Below, piece after piece: positions 7,878 to 15,800 of a DNA stretch of 64,000 nucleotides (position 1 is its first letter; each line of letters opens with the position of its first letter). The stretch spans positions 78,727 to 142,726 of the forward strand of contig JBDWUA010000006.1 of NCBI GenBank assembly GCA_039984715.1, read 5' to 3'. The notes below the pieces were generated by a model that ran no database searches, was not told where the DNA came from, and saw nothing but the letters and a program-made list of their open reading frames with translations. The position numbers and the translations under genes were made by a program. The stretch is from JABSSA01 sp039984715. Lineage in GTDB: Bacteria > Pseudomonadota > Alphaproteobacteria > Rhodobacterales > Rhodobacteraceae.

Positions 7878-8315
7878 CTATTGAATGCGGCGTATGCCTT
7901 CGTTGCAAAGCTCAAGCGTGTCTATGGCGACTTCATTGCCCTTCCCGTTCAGGTCCGTAGGGTCATATTTGCAGGGCCAAGCCTTTGAAATCTCGAAAGC
8001 AATTTGGTCATCACCCTCGTCGTTCTGAATGCGAATGACCACGTTGCGCTGTGCATCGGCCAGCGGGGTCGCGTCATCGACGATCATCTGGTGCCAGTCC
8101 GCCAGCTCGGTGCTGTCGGTGATGCCCCACTTCAGCGTGATGTTACCGTATTTGTTCAAACCGTTGAACTTTTGCACCGTCGTGGTGTCGATGCCCTCGC
8201 GGTATTCGATCGGCTCGGTCGAGGCGTCGCCAATGGCCACCTCGGCAAAGCCTGCCTGTTCGATGCTGTCTATCTCTAGCCGGTAGATGAAATTTCTTAC
8301 GGGAACTTTTGCCAT
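7878..8315 (-). CDS. eCIS inner tube protein 1 (gp19-like)
   Basis: The 145-residue protein of the T4 gp19/Hcp-like tube family shows NFIYRLEIDSIEQAGFAEV at the start, then IEYREGIDTTTVQKFNGLNK, a NITLKWGITDSTELADWHQ strand-turn-helix and a C-terminal GNEVAIDTLELCNEG strand. Hexamers of this protein would stack to form the rigid tube carrying the cargo. It follows the sheath gene by 23 bases and has a strong AAAGGAGACC ribosome site, as expected for the most abundant tube subunit. The paralogue at 6825-7241 is shorter and closer to the baseplate genes. Confidence 0.9.
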   Translation of the reverse strand: MAKVPVRNFIYRLEIDSIEQAGFAEVAIGDASTEPIEYREGIDTTTVQKFNGLNKYGNITLKWGITDSTELADWHQMIVDDATPLADAQRNVVIRIQNDEGDDQIAFEISKAWPCKYDPTDLNGKGNEVAIDTLELCNEGIRRIQ

Positions 8316-8338
8316 GAGAGGTCTCCTTTGCGCTCAGG

Positions 8339-9931
8339 TCAGCTTTTTGCTTCGCTGGTTTTCTGGAAAATACGGAAGATGACGAATTCAGCAGGCCGCA
8401 CCGGCGCAATGCCGATCTCGACGATGAGCCGTCCGTTGAGGATATCGTCCTGCGTCATCGTGGCGGGGCCCACAGAGACCGAGAAAGCCTCTTCCTCCTT
8501 GGTCCCGAAAAGCGCGCCCTCGCGCCACTGGCTGCGCAGAAACAGCGTGATCGTCTGCTGCACCCGCGCCCAGAGCCGCGGGTCATTGGGCTCGAACACC
8601 ACCCATTGGGTCGAATTGTAGATCGACGCCTCCAGGAAGATGAAAAGCCGCCGCACACTGACGTATTTCCACAAGGGATCGCTCGACAGGGTGCGCGCGC
8701 CCCACATGCGGATACCGCGTCCGGGAAAGCGGCGAATGCAGTTCACGCCGCGCGGGTTCAAAAGCTCCTGCCGGGCGGTGTTGATGTCAAACCTCAGGTC
8801 GATGGCACCGGCGACGGGCACATTGGCCGGCGCCTTCCAGACCCCGCGCGCATTGTCCGTCAGCGCGTAGATCCCGCAGGCGGCGGCCCCCGGTGGCACC
8901 AGCGTCTTCACGCCCGTGCGCGGATGCGCCGTGTGATACCAGGGGTAGTAGAAGGCCGCATATTGGCTGTCGATCTGGTTGCGCGGGTTCATCTCGGGGT
9001 TTGCCGTGATATTGGCGTCCCGTTCCGAATCCAGGACTGCGAAGCGGAACCGGTTGCGCTCGCAGTGGTCCGCCACGGCGCGCTGGATCAGGCGGTTGGG
9101 ATCGTCCGCATTGTGGATACCAGGCGCGTGCACGATCGCCACGTCGCGATAGGCATCGAGGTTGAGCGCCGCCAGCCCGCGCAATTCATTGGGGTCTTCG
9201 ATGGGGTTGCCCAGATCGTTGCGGTCGCCGTTGAACTCTGCCACCGTGGCAACGCCGCCAGCAACGCCGCCCACCAGCGGCCCGCCGATCACATCTCCGG
9301 GCGCGGGCTCGGTCGCAGCCGCGTCATCGACCACCAGATCGATCAGCGCAGAGGTGCCCTCGCGGATCTGCTTTTGCCAGTAATTGGGCGAGTCCGGATC
9401 GAGCGAAAGGTCATCGAAATCCTCGATCATCGAGGGGCGTGGCAGTTGTTCGTCATTGGCGAAGGGGTCAAACAGCGCCCCCGGCACGTCGCGACTCCAA
9501 TAGGCGATCTGCAAACGGAAACCGATGGGCGTGAGGGCGGCCTCGCCGGGTTTCACGCTCTCGGTGGTACTGGCGATCATACGGGCCCAGATGCGGTTGC
9601 CCGCAGTCCCCGGCCCATTGGAGGTGATGGTATAGCCATCGGTATCGAGGGTCGCCACAACCGCACCCGGCCCCGCGATGCGCGCGATATAGCAACGCCG
9701 CCCACCGTTGTCGAAAAACGCCTTGATGCCGAAGGGCAGGTATTTGTCAGGCGCAAAGACGTCGCCGTAAAGCCGCAGATAGTCGCTGTAGCTGGTGATG
9801 AAGCGCGGACGCATCGGCCCGCGTTCGGCCTCTCCGAGGAAAGCCGCCGTACTGGTGGCCACCCCTTCGATGGGCTTGGGTCCGCGTTCGACTTCCTCAA
9901 TGAAAACGCCGGGGGCGAGATATTCTGGCAT
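8339..9931 (-). CDS. eCIS contractile sheath protein
   Basis: The 530-residue protein has the classic tail-sheath start MPEYLAPGVFIEEVERGPKP followed by IEGVATSTAAFLGEAERGP, the conserved N-terminal strand that interlocks sheath subunits. The C-terminal domain carries the usual sheath core (RRLFIFLEASIYNSTQWVVF, PNDPRLWARVQ, then ILNGRLIVEIGIAPVRPAEF). Contraction of this polymer drives the tube. Only one sheath gene is visible in the window, whereas several eCIS have two to three paralogues; more could lie to the left. It starts 12 bases after the coiled-coil gene ends, with a GGGAGAAC ribosome site. Confidence 0.93.
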   Translation of the reverse strand: MPEYLAPGVFIEEVERGPKPIEGVATSTAAFLGEAERGPMRPRFITSYSDYLRLYGDVFAPDKYLPFGIKAFFDNGGRRCYIARIAGPGAVVATLDTDGYTITSNGPGTAGNRIWARMIASTTESVKPGEAALTPIGFRLQIAYWSRDVPGALFDPFANDEQLPRPSMIEDFDDLSLDPDSPNYWQKQIREGTSALIDLVVDDAAATEPAPGDVIGGPLVGGVAGGVATVAEFNGDRNDLGNPIEDPNELRGLAALNLDAYRDVAIVHAPGIHNADDPNRLIQRAVADHCERNRFRFAVLDSERDANITANPEMNPRNQIDSQYAAFYYPWYHTAHPRTGVKTLVPPGAAACGIYALTDNARGVWKAPANVPVAGAIDLRFDINTARQELLNPRGVNCIRRFPGRGIRMWGARTLSSDPLWKYVSVRRLFIFLEASIYNSTQWVVFEPNDPRLWARVQQTITLFLRSQWREGALFGTKEEEAFSVSVGPATMTQDDILNGRLIVEIGIAPVRPAEFVIFRIFQKTSEAKS

Positions 9932-9943
9932 GTCCGTTCTCCC

Positions 9944-10840
9944 TTATGCCGCAGGCGGCGCTTCGCGCACGGCCAGAGCGTCAATGATGGTCTTAATGAT
10001 GGTCTTGGTCTTTTTGTCGTAGTCGTCCTTGGCCGCCTTGTGCGCCGCCTGCGCGGCCTGCAATTCGGCCTGAGCGGCGGCATCCGTGGCACGCGCGCTC
10101 TTGAAGGCATCCCAGGCGGCGACGATCTTGCCGTCGAGCGCGTCGGGCTTGACGATGTCGGGCGGGTCCTTCAGAAGAAGGTGCAGAAAGCCCTGCGCGC
10201 CCTGCCGGTCGCGGTCACCAAGGGCGAGCTTCCAGTAGGCCTCGCCCCGATTTGGGCCGTTGCGCAGCTTCTTGATGTCCTCGATGAGGGCGGCAGCCGC
10301 CTTGTGGCGCTTTTCGATGCTGTCCTTGGGCTTGCGCCATCGATCCAGTGCCGCCTGCGCCTGCGCCAGTGCGGCGGCGGTGCCCTGCGCCTCGGCCGTC
10401 TTGGTGGCGAGTACCACGGCGGTCGCCGAGACCTCCTGCGCGGCCCGGTCAATCGCACCAAGGGCATCGCTCTCGACTTCCTTCACCGCATCGATCTCAT
10501 CACCCAGGGCCGCTTCTAGCGCTTTCTCGAGCGTCTTGCGCTCGGCCTCAAGGGCGGCCTGGGCTGCGACCAGCTTGTCGTAATCGGCCTTGGTGTAGCC
10601 CTCCTTGGCTGCCTCCACCTCGCCGATCAGCTTTTCCAGATCGGCGATGGCTTTTTCCACCAGCTTGGCGTCATAGGCGGCCTGTTCGTCTTTCAGCGCC
10701 TGCAGTTGATCGGACAGCGGCACATCGGCGGGTGTTTCATGCCGGTCTTCCGCCTCGGGCGGCGGGGTCTGCGGCGACGCTTCGCCTTGGGGCGCGTCGC
10801 CCTCAGTGGTGGGGGCCGATATTGTGTCTTGGTCGCTCAT
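9944..10840 (-). CDS. Acidic coiled-coil protein within the eCIS operon
   Basis: The product is 298 residues if translation starts at the ATG at 10840, which has a strong GGAGGAAGG ribosome site. An alternative ATG at 10879 overlaps the preceding stop as ATGA and adds 13 residues. The first 40 residues are acidic, Pro/Thr-rich and likely disordered; residues about 45-180 are heptad-rich helix (LQALKDEQAAYDAKLVEKAI and similar), then a short globular segment with RGEAYWKLALGDRDRQGA, then another Ala/Lys-rich helix. No family is recognised. It sits between a beta-sandwich protein and the sheath, a place where accessory or cargo-type genes can occur. Not a typical tape measure: too short and not hydrophobic. 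Confidence 0.75.
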   Translation of the reverse strand: MSDQDTISAPTTEGDAPQGEASPQTPPPEAEDRHETPADVPLSDQLQALKDEQAAYDAKLVEKAIADLEKLIGEVEAAKEGYTKADYDKLVAAQAALEAERKTLEKALEAALGDEIDAVKEVESDALGAIDRAAQEVSATAVVLATKTAEAQGTAAALAQAQAALDRWRKPKDSIEKRHKAAAALIEDIKKLRNGPNRGEAYWKLALGDRDRQGAQGFLHLLLKDPPDIVKPDALDGKIVAAWDAFKSARATDAAAQAELQAAQAAHKAAKDDYDKKTKTIIKTIIDALAVREAPPAA

Positions 10841-10875
10841 TGCACCTTCCTCCGGGTCAGGGTGATTGGTCTGGA

Positions 10876-11595
10876 TCATGTCACATCGATGGGCGCGCGG
10901 ATCGCATGGGTCGCAAGATCGCGCAGCACGCCCGCAGGCTGCAGATCGGGGTCCGTGTCGCTACGCCACTTCTCGACGCCGTCAAAGAAAAGCCGGGCAG
11001 TCGCCGTCACAGGGACAGGCACAGCGCCGACGCCCAGGATGATATCGGGCGGGCGCAGCCGGATCGCGAAGTTGCCACGACTGTTCGTCTGCGTGGTAAA
11101 GACCGGGCTGGCAGCCCCATCGACGGTGCCGGTCACGGCCACGCCTTCGGCAGGCGCGCTCGCGCGCACTACATACCCGCGCACCACCATCGCCTCGCCA
11201 TCCACCACATGCTCGGGCCGCAGCATCAGTCGCTCGATCCGCGTGTCGGTGGCAAGAACGGCGGCGCGTGCGGCGGCATTGGCAAAGACCGAATCGGGCC
11301 GCACCCGCACCTGTGGCATTACGATCTCGCGCGGCGGCGGCGTGAAATAGCCTGCGCGCGCGGGATCAATCGCCACCAGATGCCGGGATTCGTCAAAGAG
11401 CCGCTCAAAGACCAGATGCCCGCCCAGACTGACCCGCGCGCGCCGCGACTGCTGCACGATCTCTGCGCGCACGCCGCGCACCACCCGCCCGGTAAACCCA
11501 TCCACCGGCGTAATCACGATGTCCAGCAGGCGTGGGCGGTCCGCGGCCTCGCGCTCCGGGCGCGGCTCGAAGTGGATGGGGAAACTGTGGCTCAT
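10876..11595 (-). CDS. Beta-sandwich (carboxypeptidase-regulatory-like) eCIS accessory protein
   Basis: The 239-residue protein has two parts. Residues about 1-110 form a beta-rich module with FPIHFEPRPEREAADRPRLL and a DGFTGRVVRGVRAEIV strand pair. Residues about 125-215 resemble the carboxypeptidase-regulatory or Big-type sandwich (VRGYVVRASAPAEGVAVTG, then TNSRGNFAIRLRPPDI). Such folds usually mediate binding to a surface or partner protein. Four-base overlaps with the DUF4255 gene upstream and close spacing downstream make it part of the operon. I know no assigned function for this protein in eCIS; a role at the cap or the particle exterior is an inference from domain type and position. 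Confidence 0.7.
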   Translation of the reverse strand: MSHSFPIHFEPRPEREAADRPRLLDIVITPVDGFTGRVVRGVRAEIVQQSRRARVSLGGHLVFERLFDESRHLVAIDPARAGYFTPPPREIVMPQVRVRPDSVFANAAARAAVLATDTRIERLMLRPEHVVDGEAMVVRGYVVRASAPAEGVAVTGTVDGAASPVFTTQTNSRGNFAIRLRPPDIILGVGAVPVPVTATARLFFDGVEKWRSDTDPDLQPAGVLRDLATHAIRAPIDVT

Positions 11596-12203
11596 CCGCC
11601 CGCCCCCAGACCATTGCCACCCGTCCCGAGGACATCGGGCGGCACCGCCGACACACCGCTGTCGAGGCGGCGGCTGTCCACTGGAGCACCCTGAACAAAG
11701 GTCGCGGCGTCGATGTAGACAGGCGAGGCGAGATAGACCATCGAGGTGGCATAGGGCGAACTTGGAAAGAGCCCCCAGATCCGGCTGAGTTCTTCCATCG
11801 GGTAGGGCTCCGGGCTGAGCCGGACCTTCTGGCCCGGCACCAGGGAGCCGCCGATGATCGCGTTGCTATGCAATGCCGCAATCACCTCGCCCATGCGCAA
11901 AAGCTCGTTAGGATCGCTGGCGCTGGCCTGCCGGAAGACGCTGATCAGATAGCGTACATCAAGCGGCAGTGCCTGTTGCACGCGCGGGTCGCTGCCGCCG
12001 GTATCCACCAGCCGGTCCGCGTTGCGCAGTTCCTTATTGGGCTCGATGTGAAAGGCAAGGACCGACACGGGCCGCGCGCCCACCAGCGTGGGAAGCGGCG
12101 GGCCGACAAAGACCGTGTCATCGGGCACCCCGCCGCCACCCAACCCGCTATGAATTATGTTCTGCAGCGCAAGGGTCACGGTGCGCAGGGCTTCGCGGCT
12201 CAT
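11592..12203 (-). CDS. eCIS tube-cap/terminator protein, DUF4255 (Afp16/Pvc16-like)
   Basis: The 203-residue protein matches the DUF4255 family: an N-terminal helix (EALRTVTLALQNIIHSGL), a strand with VSVLAFHIEPNKELRN, the typical LPLDVRYLISVFRQAS segment and GEVIAALHSNAIIGG. Members cap the distal end of the tube and sheath in eCIS and fix particle length. The tail after about residue 165 is Gly/Ser-rich and likely flexible. Start and stop overlap both neighbours by four bases (ATGA), so it is translated together with the ATPase upstream. DUF4255 is one of the most diagnostic eCIS markers and supports calling this locus an eCIS rather than a prophage or T6SS. Confidence 0.88.
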   Translation of the reverse strand: MSREALRTVTLALQNIIHSGLGGGGVPDDTVFVGPPLPTLVGARPVSVLAFHIEPNKELRNADRLVDTGGSDPRVQQALPLDVRYLISVFRQASASDPNELLRMGEVIAALHSNAIIGGSLVPGQKVRLSPEPYPMEELSRIWGLFPSSPYATSMVYLASPVYIDAATFVQGAPVDSRRLDSGVSAVPPDVLGTGGNGLGAGG

Positions 12204-14638
12204 GACAGGCTCCCTTCAAGCGCGGCAGGCTCGGGGTCCGAAAGCGCCCGCTCCGCACTCAGCATGCCGTTCTTGATCAACTCGGCGCGGGTCGCAGCCA
12301 TGACGTGGCGCATGTGGATGATCTCGCAGCCCTCAGACGCCGCCTCGAAGGCCGCATTGACTGCCACCGCCTGAATGGACCCGCCAGAAAGCGGTAGGCG
12401 GCGCGCCAGAAAGGCCGTGTCCACATCATCGGCACAGATCTCGCGACGCGGGATCGCCAGCGACCAGATGCGCTCGCGGTCGCGCGCCTCGGGCATCGGG
12501 AAGTCCACCACAAAACGCAGCCGCCGCAGGAAGGCCGGGTCAATATTGGCCTTGAGGTTCGAGGTCAGGATCACCAGCCCCTCATAGGCCTCGATCCGCT
12601 GCAAAAGGTAGGCAACCTGGACATTGGCGTGGCGGTCGTGCGCGTCCTTGATCTCGGTCCGCTTTCCGAAAAGCGCATCGGCCTCGTCAAAGAGCAGCAC
12701 CGCCGAGGCAGTCTCGGCGGCCTCGAAACAGCGGTCGATGTTCTTTTCGGTCTCGCCGATGTATTTCGATACGCAGCGCGCCAGTTCCACCTGCATCAGC
12801 TCGACACCCAGCGCTCGTGCGATCACCTGCGCGCACATGGTCTTGCCGGTGCCGCTGGGCCCGGCGAAGAACGCACCGACCCCGCGCCCATAGGGCAGAC
12901 GCGCGGCAAAACCCCAGTGATCCAGCACCAGCGAGGCGTGGCGTACATGGTCGGGCACGCTTTGCACCATGGTCTTGATCTGCTCGGGCAGCACGATATC
13001 GTCCCAGTCAAAGATACAGTCGGGGCGGCGCACGGTCTCTGGCGCGTGCTGAGTAGCAACGCGCGTAGCGGCCTTGAGGACCAGCGCCTCGGGGGCGTCC
13101 CTAGCCCCCAGACGGCGGTGCCCGGCGGCCATGGCGATCACGGCGGCCACATCGCCCAGCCCCAGACGAAGCACGCCGCCCAGCCGCTCGGCCTCTTCCG
13201 TGCTCAGTGTCAGGCCGTTCTCGGCCCCCGCGATCTGCCAGCGCCGTGCCTGCACCGCAGGCCCGGGCCTGCCGATGCTCAGATGCACTGCGTCGCGGCC
13301 CTCGGGCACCGGGGCGGTGCTGCCGATCAGGACCGTGCTGCGCACCAGCGTCGCAGTGTCGGCCGCACTCAGCGCGACCTGCACAGGCTCGGGCAGGCTC
13401 TGGAGGCCCTCGAACATCAGCACCGCATCCTGCAGCCGCGCGATCAGCGCCCAATCCGCGACCGCTTCGGCCACATCGCCTGTCAGCTCCGCCACCTGCA
13501 CGCGCAACACCGGCGCGCCGTTTTCCACAAGGGCGGCGGCCACCTCATCGGCCCCGTGCTTTTCCTGCCCACAAAGCAGCACGGGCGGGTTCGGCAGCGC
13601 CAGATAGGCCGCGACCTGGTCCGACAGCGCCTGCTGCGGCGGCAGACCACGGCGTTGCAAACGCCAGCCCGGCGCTGCAAGACGCCGCGCGCCGATCATC
13701 AGATCAAGCAAAGAGGGTGCGATACGAAACCCGGGCTGCGGCTGCGCACTTTCCACCGGGCGGATCATCCGCAGGCGCGCGAAGTTGCGCCGCCCGGCCA
13801 GCACCGCATCGATATCGGCCCCGATCAGGCCCCGCCCCAAAAGCCGCGCCAGCGTGGTGGCATTGGGCCTGCCCTGCGCGTAATCGTTCTGCATCAGACC
13901 AATGACCTGCGCATAGCGGTGGTCAAGATCCGGCGCCGCCGCGAGGCACAAGAGCTTCAGCTCGGTCGCGTCCAGCCCAAAGGTCCGGCGCAGCCGCACC
14001 TGCCACATCGGCGCATCCTCCAGCGCCTCGAACCGGCGCTGGACCTCTGCCCGGCTCACCGTCTGACCGCGCTCGAACTCGGTGCGCAGGATTGCCGCAT
14101 CCTCGGATGCAGGGCCGTCCGGGCCGCGCGCGCTCTCATATTCGGCCATCGCCAGCACAAAGACCGCATCAAGCCAGGCAATCACCGTCCCCAGACCCGA
14201 GGCCTGCGGGTCGCGGAACTTCGGCAGCGCAAAGGACGGCTGCGCGGGGCCCTCCGCATCCAGCGTGATCACGCGCGGGTGCGGCGCCTTTGAGACCATC
14301 CCGATGGCCGCACTCAGGCGGTTCCGATCGAACTGGCGCAGGGCGATCTGCACGTCGCGCCCTTCCTGGGCGATCAGGATCACCGCCACAGCATCCGACT
14401 CAGGCAGAGGCGCGCGGGCCGCCTCTCTTGCGCGCGCTTCAAGGATGACAATCGTGGGGTGGCTGTTGTTGAGAAAGCGCGTGACCTCGGCTTCGGTGGC
14501 GATCCGGGTGAGATTCAGGTTGGCCTCGCTGCGCAACATTATCGCGAGACCTTCGGCAAACATCTGTCTGCGGAACGGTCCGATCACCACCTCGGTCTGT
14601 GTCACTGGAAGATGTGTCACGGGCACCCCTGAATGCAT
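12200..14638 (-). CDS. eCIS AAA+ ATPase with N-terminal receiver-like domain (Afp15/Pvc15-like)
   Basis: The product is 812 residues from the ATG at 14638. The frame extends to a TTG at 14683, and a GTG at 14620 behind AGGGG is another possible start. The C-terminal AAA+ module has Walker A GPSGTGKT near residue 590, Walker B VLLFDEADALFGKR near 646 and an arginine-finger region (DPAFLRRLRFVVDF). An upstream helical region (residues about 200-560) includes a degenerate second nucleotide-binding fold. ATPases of this type are universal in eCIS and act in assembly or loading. The first 120 residues look like a NarL-type receiver (VVIGPFRRQMFAEGLAIMLR, then TIVILEARA) but lack the acidic pocket and have Glu where the phosphoacceptor Asp belongs. 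It is the first gene of the operon. Confidence 0.88.
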   Translation of the reverse strand: MHSGVPVTHLPVTQTEVVIGPFRRQMFAEGLAIMLRSEANLNLTRIATEAEVTRFLNNSHPTIVILEARAREAARAPLPESDAVAVILIAQEGRDVQIALRQFDRNRLSAAIGMVSKAPHPRVITLDAEGPAQPSFALPKFRDPQASGLGTVIAWLDAVFVLAMAEYESARGPDGPASEDAAILRTEFERGQTVSRAEVQRRFEALEDAPMWQVRLRRTFGLDATELKLLCLAAAPDLDHRYAQVIGLMQNDYAQGRPNATTLARLLGRGLIGADIDAVLAGRRNFARLRMIRPVESAQPQPGFRIAPSLLDLMIGARRLAAPGWRLQRRGLPPQQALSDQVAAYLALPNPPVLLCGQEKHGADEVAAALVENGAPVLRVQVAELTGDVAEAVADWALIARLQDAVLMFEGLQSLPEPVQVALSAADTATLVRSTVLIGSTAPVPEGRDAVHLSIGRPGPAVQARRWQIAGAENGLTLSTEEAERLGGVLRLGLGDVAAVIAMAAGHRRLGARDAPEALVLKAATRVATQHAPETVRRPDCIFDWDDIVLPEQIKTMVQSVPDHVRHASLVLDHWGFAARLPYGRGVGAFFAGPSGTGKTMCAQVIARALGVELMQVELARCVSKYIGETEKNIDRCFEAAETASAVLLFDEADALFGKRTEIKDAHDRHANVQVAYLLQRIEAYEGLVILTSNLKANIDPAFLRRLRFVVDFPMPEARDRERIWSLAIPRREICADDVDTAFLARRLPLSGGSIQAVAVNAAFEAASEGCEIIHMRHVMAATRAELIKNGMLSAERALSDPEPAALEGSLS

Positions 14639-14917
14639 TATCCGCCAAGACTGCAGCACCCCGCACCGCCGCGCATGCGCCAAACAGTCAGAAAGCGGCC
14701 CGGTCCATTGGGCAGGGGGTCTGCGCGCCGAAAGGTATAAGAGCGGCGTCCGAATCTATGCCGAAAAGCCCGTGCCTTTTGGCAGGAAGCACATGCGAAA
14801 ACAGTGATCCTGCAATCTAACCATCTGACTTTACTATGATTTCATAGGAACTGCCGCCGCCCGCCCCCTTTATCCGGCAGCCGAAATATTTTCCCATAAG
14901 GAAAATCTTGCCCTACC
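14639..14917. other. Intergenic region upstream of the eCIS operon
   Basis: These 279 bases separate the eCIS ATPase from the broken XRE regulator and must hold the eCIS promoter if the operon starts here. I see no convincing -35/-10 pair by eye. The right part contains the perfect inverted repeat listed separately at 14888-14906. No gene is visible. Confidence 0.5.
14888..14906. promoter_or_regulatory. Inverted repeat ATTTTCC-N5-GGAAAAT, candidate operator
   Basis: A perfect 7-bp inverted repeat with a 5-bp spacer lies 12 bases before the first ATG of the XRE pseudogene and upstream of the divergent eCIS operon. XRE-type regulators often bind such short palindromes beside their own gene. 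Whether anything still binds it is unknown, since the adjacent regulator is broken. Confidence 0.4.
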
Positions 14918-15237
14918 ATGCCCGCAAACTGCCGCCGGACACCGCCGCCTATGACGCCCCACACCCCCAAGCTGACGCGAGACCCGCACCGCACCTGCGA
15001 AGGCCCGCGCGAGAATGTACTTGAGGTCGCCATCGGGCGGCAGGTCCGCACCGCGCGCAATCAACAAAGCATTACCGTGGCCCAGCCTACGGGCCTGTCC
15101 ATCGGGATGCTCTCGAAGATCGAGAAGGCAATACCTCGCCCTCGCTGACCACGCTGCAGACCCTCTCGCATGCTCTGTCGGTGCCGATCGCCAGCTTTTG
15201 TATCCCGTCACTGCCCCTGAGACAGAATGAGTTATTT
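14918..15237 (+). pseudogene. Frameshifted and truncated XRE-family regulator
   Basis: Frame 1 from 14918 encodes an N-terminal tail and then EVAIGRQVRTARNQQSITVA and LSIGMLSKIEK, a clear helix-turn-helix of the XRE/cupin type, and stops at 15146-15148. A second frame starting within about 15126-15133 continues the same domain as GNTSPSLTTLQTLSHALSVP and IASFCIPSLPL. A frameshift near 15125 therefore splits the HTH. The expected C-terminal cupin domain is absent; sequence homology ends near 15237, shortly before the IS3 remnant. The HTH also appears to have lost one or two residues (VAQPTGLS where the family has two or three more). It was probably a local regulator, now dead. Confidence 0.75.
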
Positions 15238-15340
15238 TGCCATGCGAGGGTTTCTGGCTCATCGTATTCCTTGAGGGGATACGTGAGCCTTCCCCTTTGA
15301 AGTGGTCCGCCCTTATAGTTAGGAAAACGGAGGACCAAGT

Positions 15341-15619
15341 ATGGCCATTTAGAGACCGAGACACGAAAAAATTGTCGTGAAGTTACGGCAAGTTGAAGTT
15401 TTGATGGGGCAATGGATGCCTCGGATTGACGCCCTCAGACAGATCAGTGTGACTGAACAAACCTATTCTCGCTGGAAGAAGACGTACGGTGAAACGGGTA
15501 CAGAGCAACTCAAAGAACTGAAGCGACTCCAGAAAGAGAGCGAGCGGCTTCGTCGAGCCGTGTCGGATCTGACATTCGATAAGCTGATCCTTACGGAAGC
15601 CTCACGGGGAAACTTCTGA
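15341..15619 (+). pseudogene. IS3-family transposase orfA, nonsense-interrupted
   Basis: From the ATG at 15341 the reading is Met-Ala-Ile-stop, then the same frame continues with RPRHEKIVVKLRQVEVLMGQ, an HTH (ISVTEQTYSRWKKTYGETG) and a leucine-zipper segment (QLKELKRLQKESERLRRAVS), ending at 15619. The TAG at 15350-15352 sits where related proteins have Lys. An ATG or GTG inside could give a shorter product, but with the partner orfB broken it would be non-functional. Confidence 0.75.
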
Positions 15620-15798
15620 GCTCCTCGCGTCGTCTCGCCTGCATCAACCTCGTCCGTAGCAAATTGAAGGTTTCTGAGCGTCGTGTTTGCCGTATCCTGG
15701 GCCAACACCGGTCCACGCATCGGCGATTACCGCGGGGGCTTGCCGACGAGGAACGTCTGGTTGCTGGTATGACCGAGTTCACGCGCCAGTACGGGTTC
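15606..15798 (+). pseudogene. IS3-family transposase orfB fragment
   Basis: In the -1 frame relative to orfA the sequence reads RRLACINLVRSKLKVSERRV, CRILGQHRSTHRRLPRGLAD and EERLVAGMTEFTRQYG, the N-terminal part of an IS3 orfB. After RQYG the expected RYGYRRI does not follow and similarity is lost. The DDE catalytic domain is absent. Confidence 0.75.
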
Positions 15799-15800
15799 AC

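Larger units (their letters stand above)
15298..15800 (+). mobile_element. IS3-family insertion sequence remnant
   Basis: The left end probably begins near 15298 (TGAAGTGGTCCGCCC...), followed by a GGAGG ribosome site and the orfA start at 15341. OrfA and the first third of orfB are recognisable, then similarity to a transposase stops at about 15798. OrfA carries a premature TAG at 15350-15352. No right inverted repeat or target duplication was found, so the element is a dead, right-truncated copy. It lies at the change from GC-rich eCIS DNA to the lower-GC catabolic block. Confidence 0.7.

Noticed and set aside
8606..10519. Plus-strand frame of 637 codons opposite sheath and coiled-coil genes
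   Set aside because: It spans two real genes on the other strand and its composition is typical of an antisense shadow.
12629..14293. Plus-strand frame of 554 codons opposite the eCIS ATPase
   Set aside because: Antisense to a protein with clear AAA+ motifs; no domain pattern of its own.
1..14638. Reading the injection locus as a prophage or as a T6SS
   Set aside because: Head, packaging, lysis and membrane-complex genes are absent, while the DUF4255 cap protein and the AAA+ ATPase are present.
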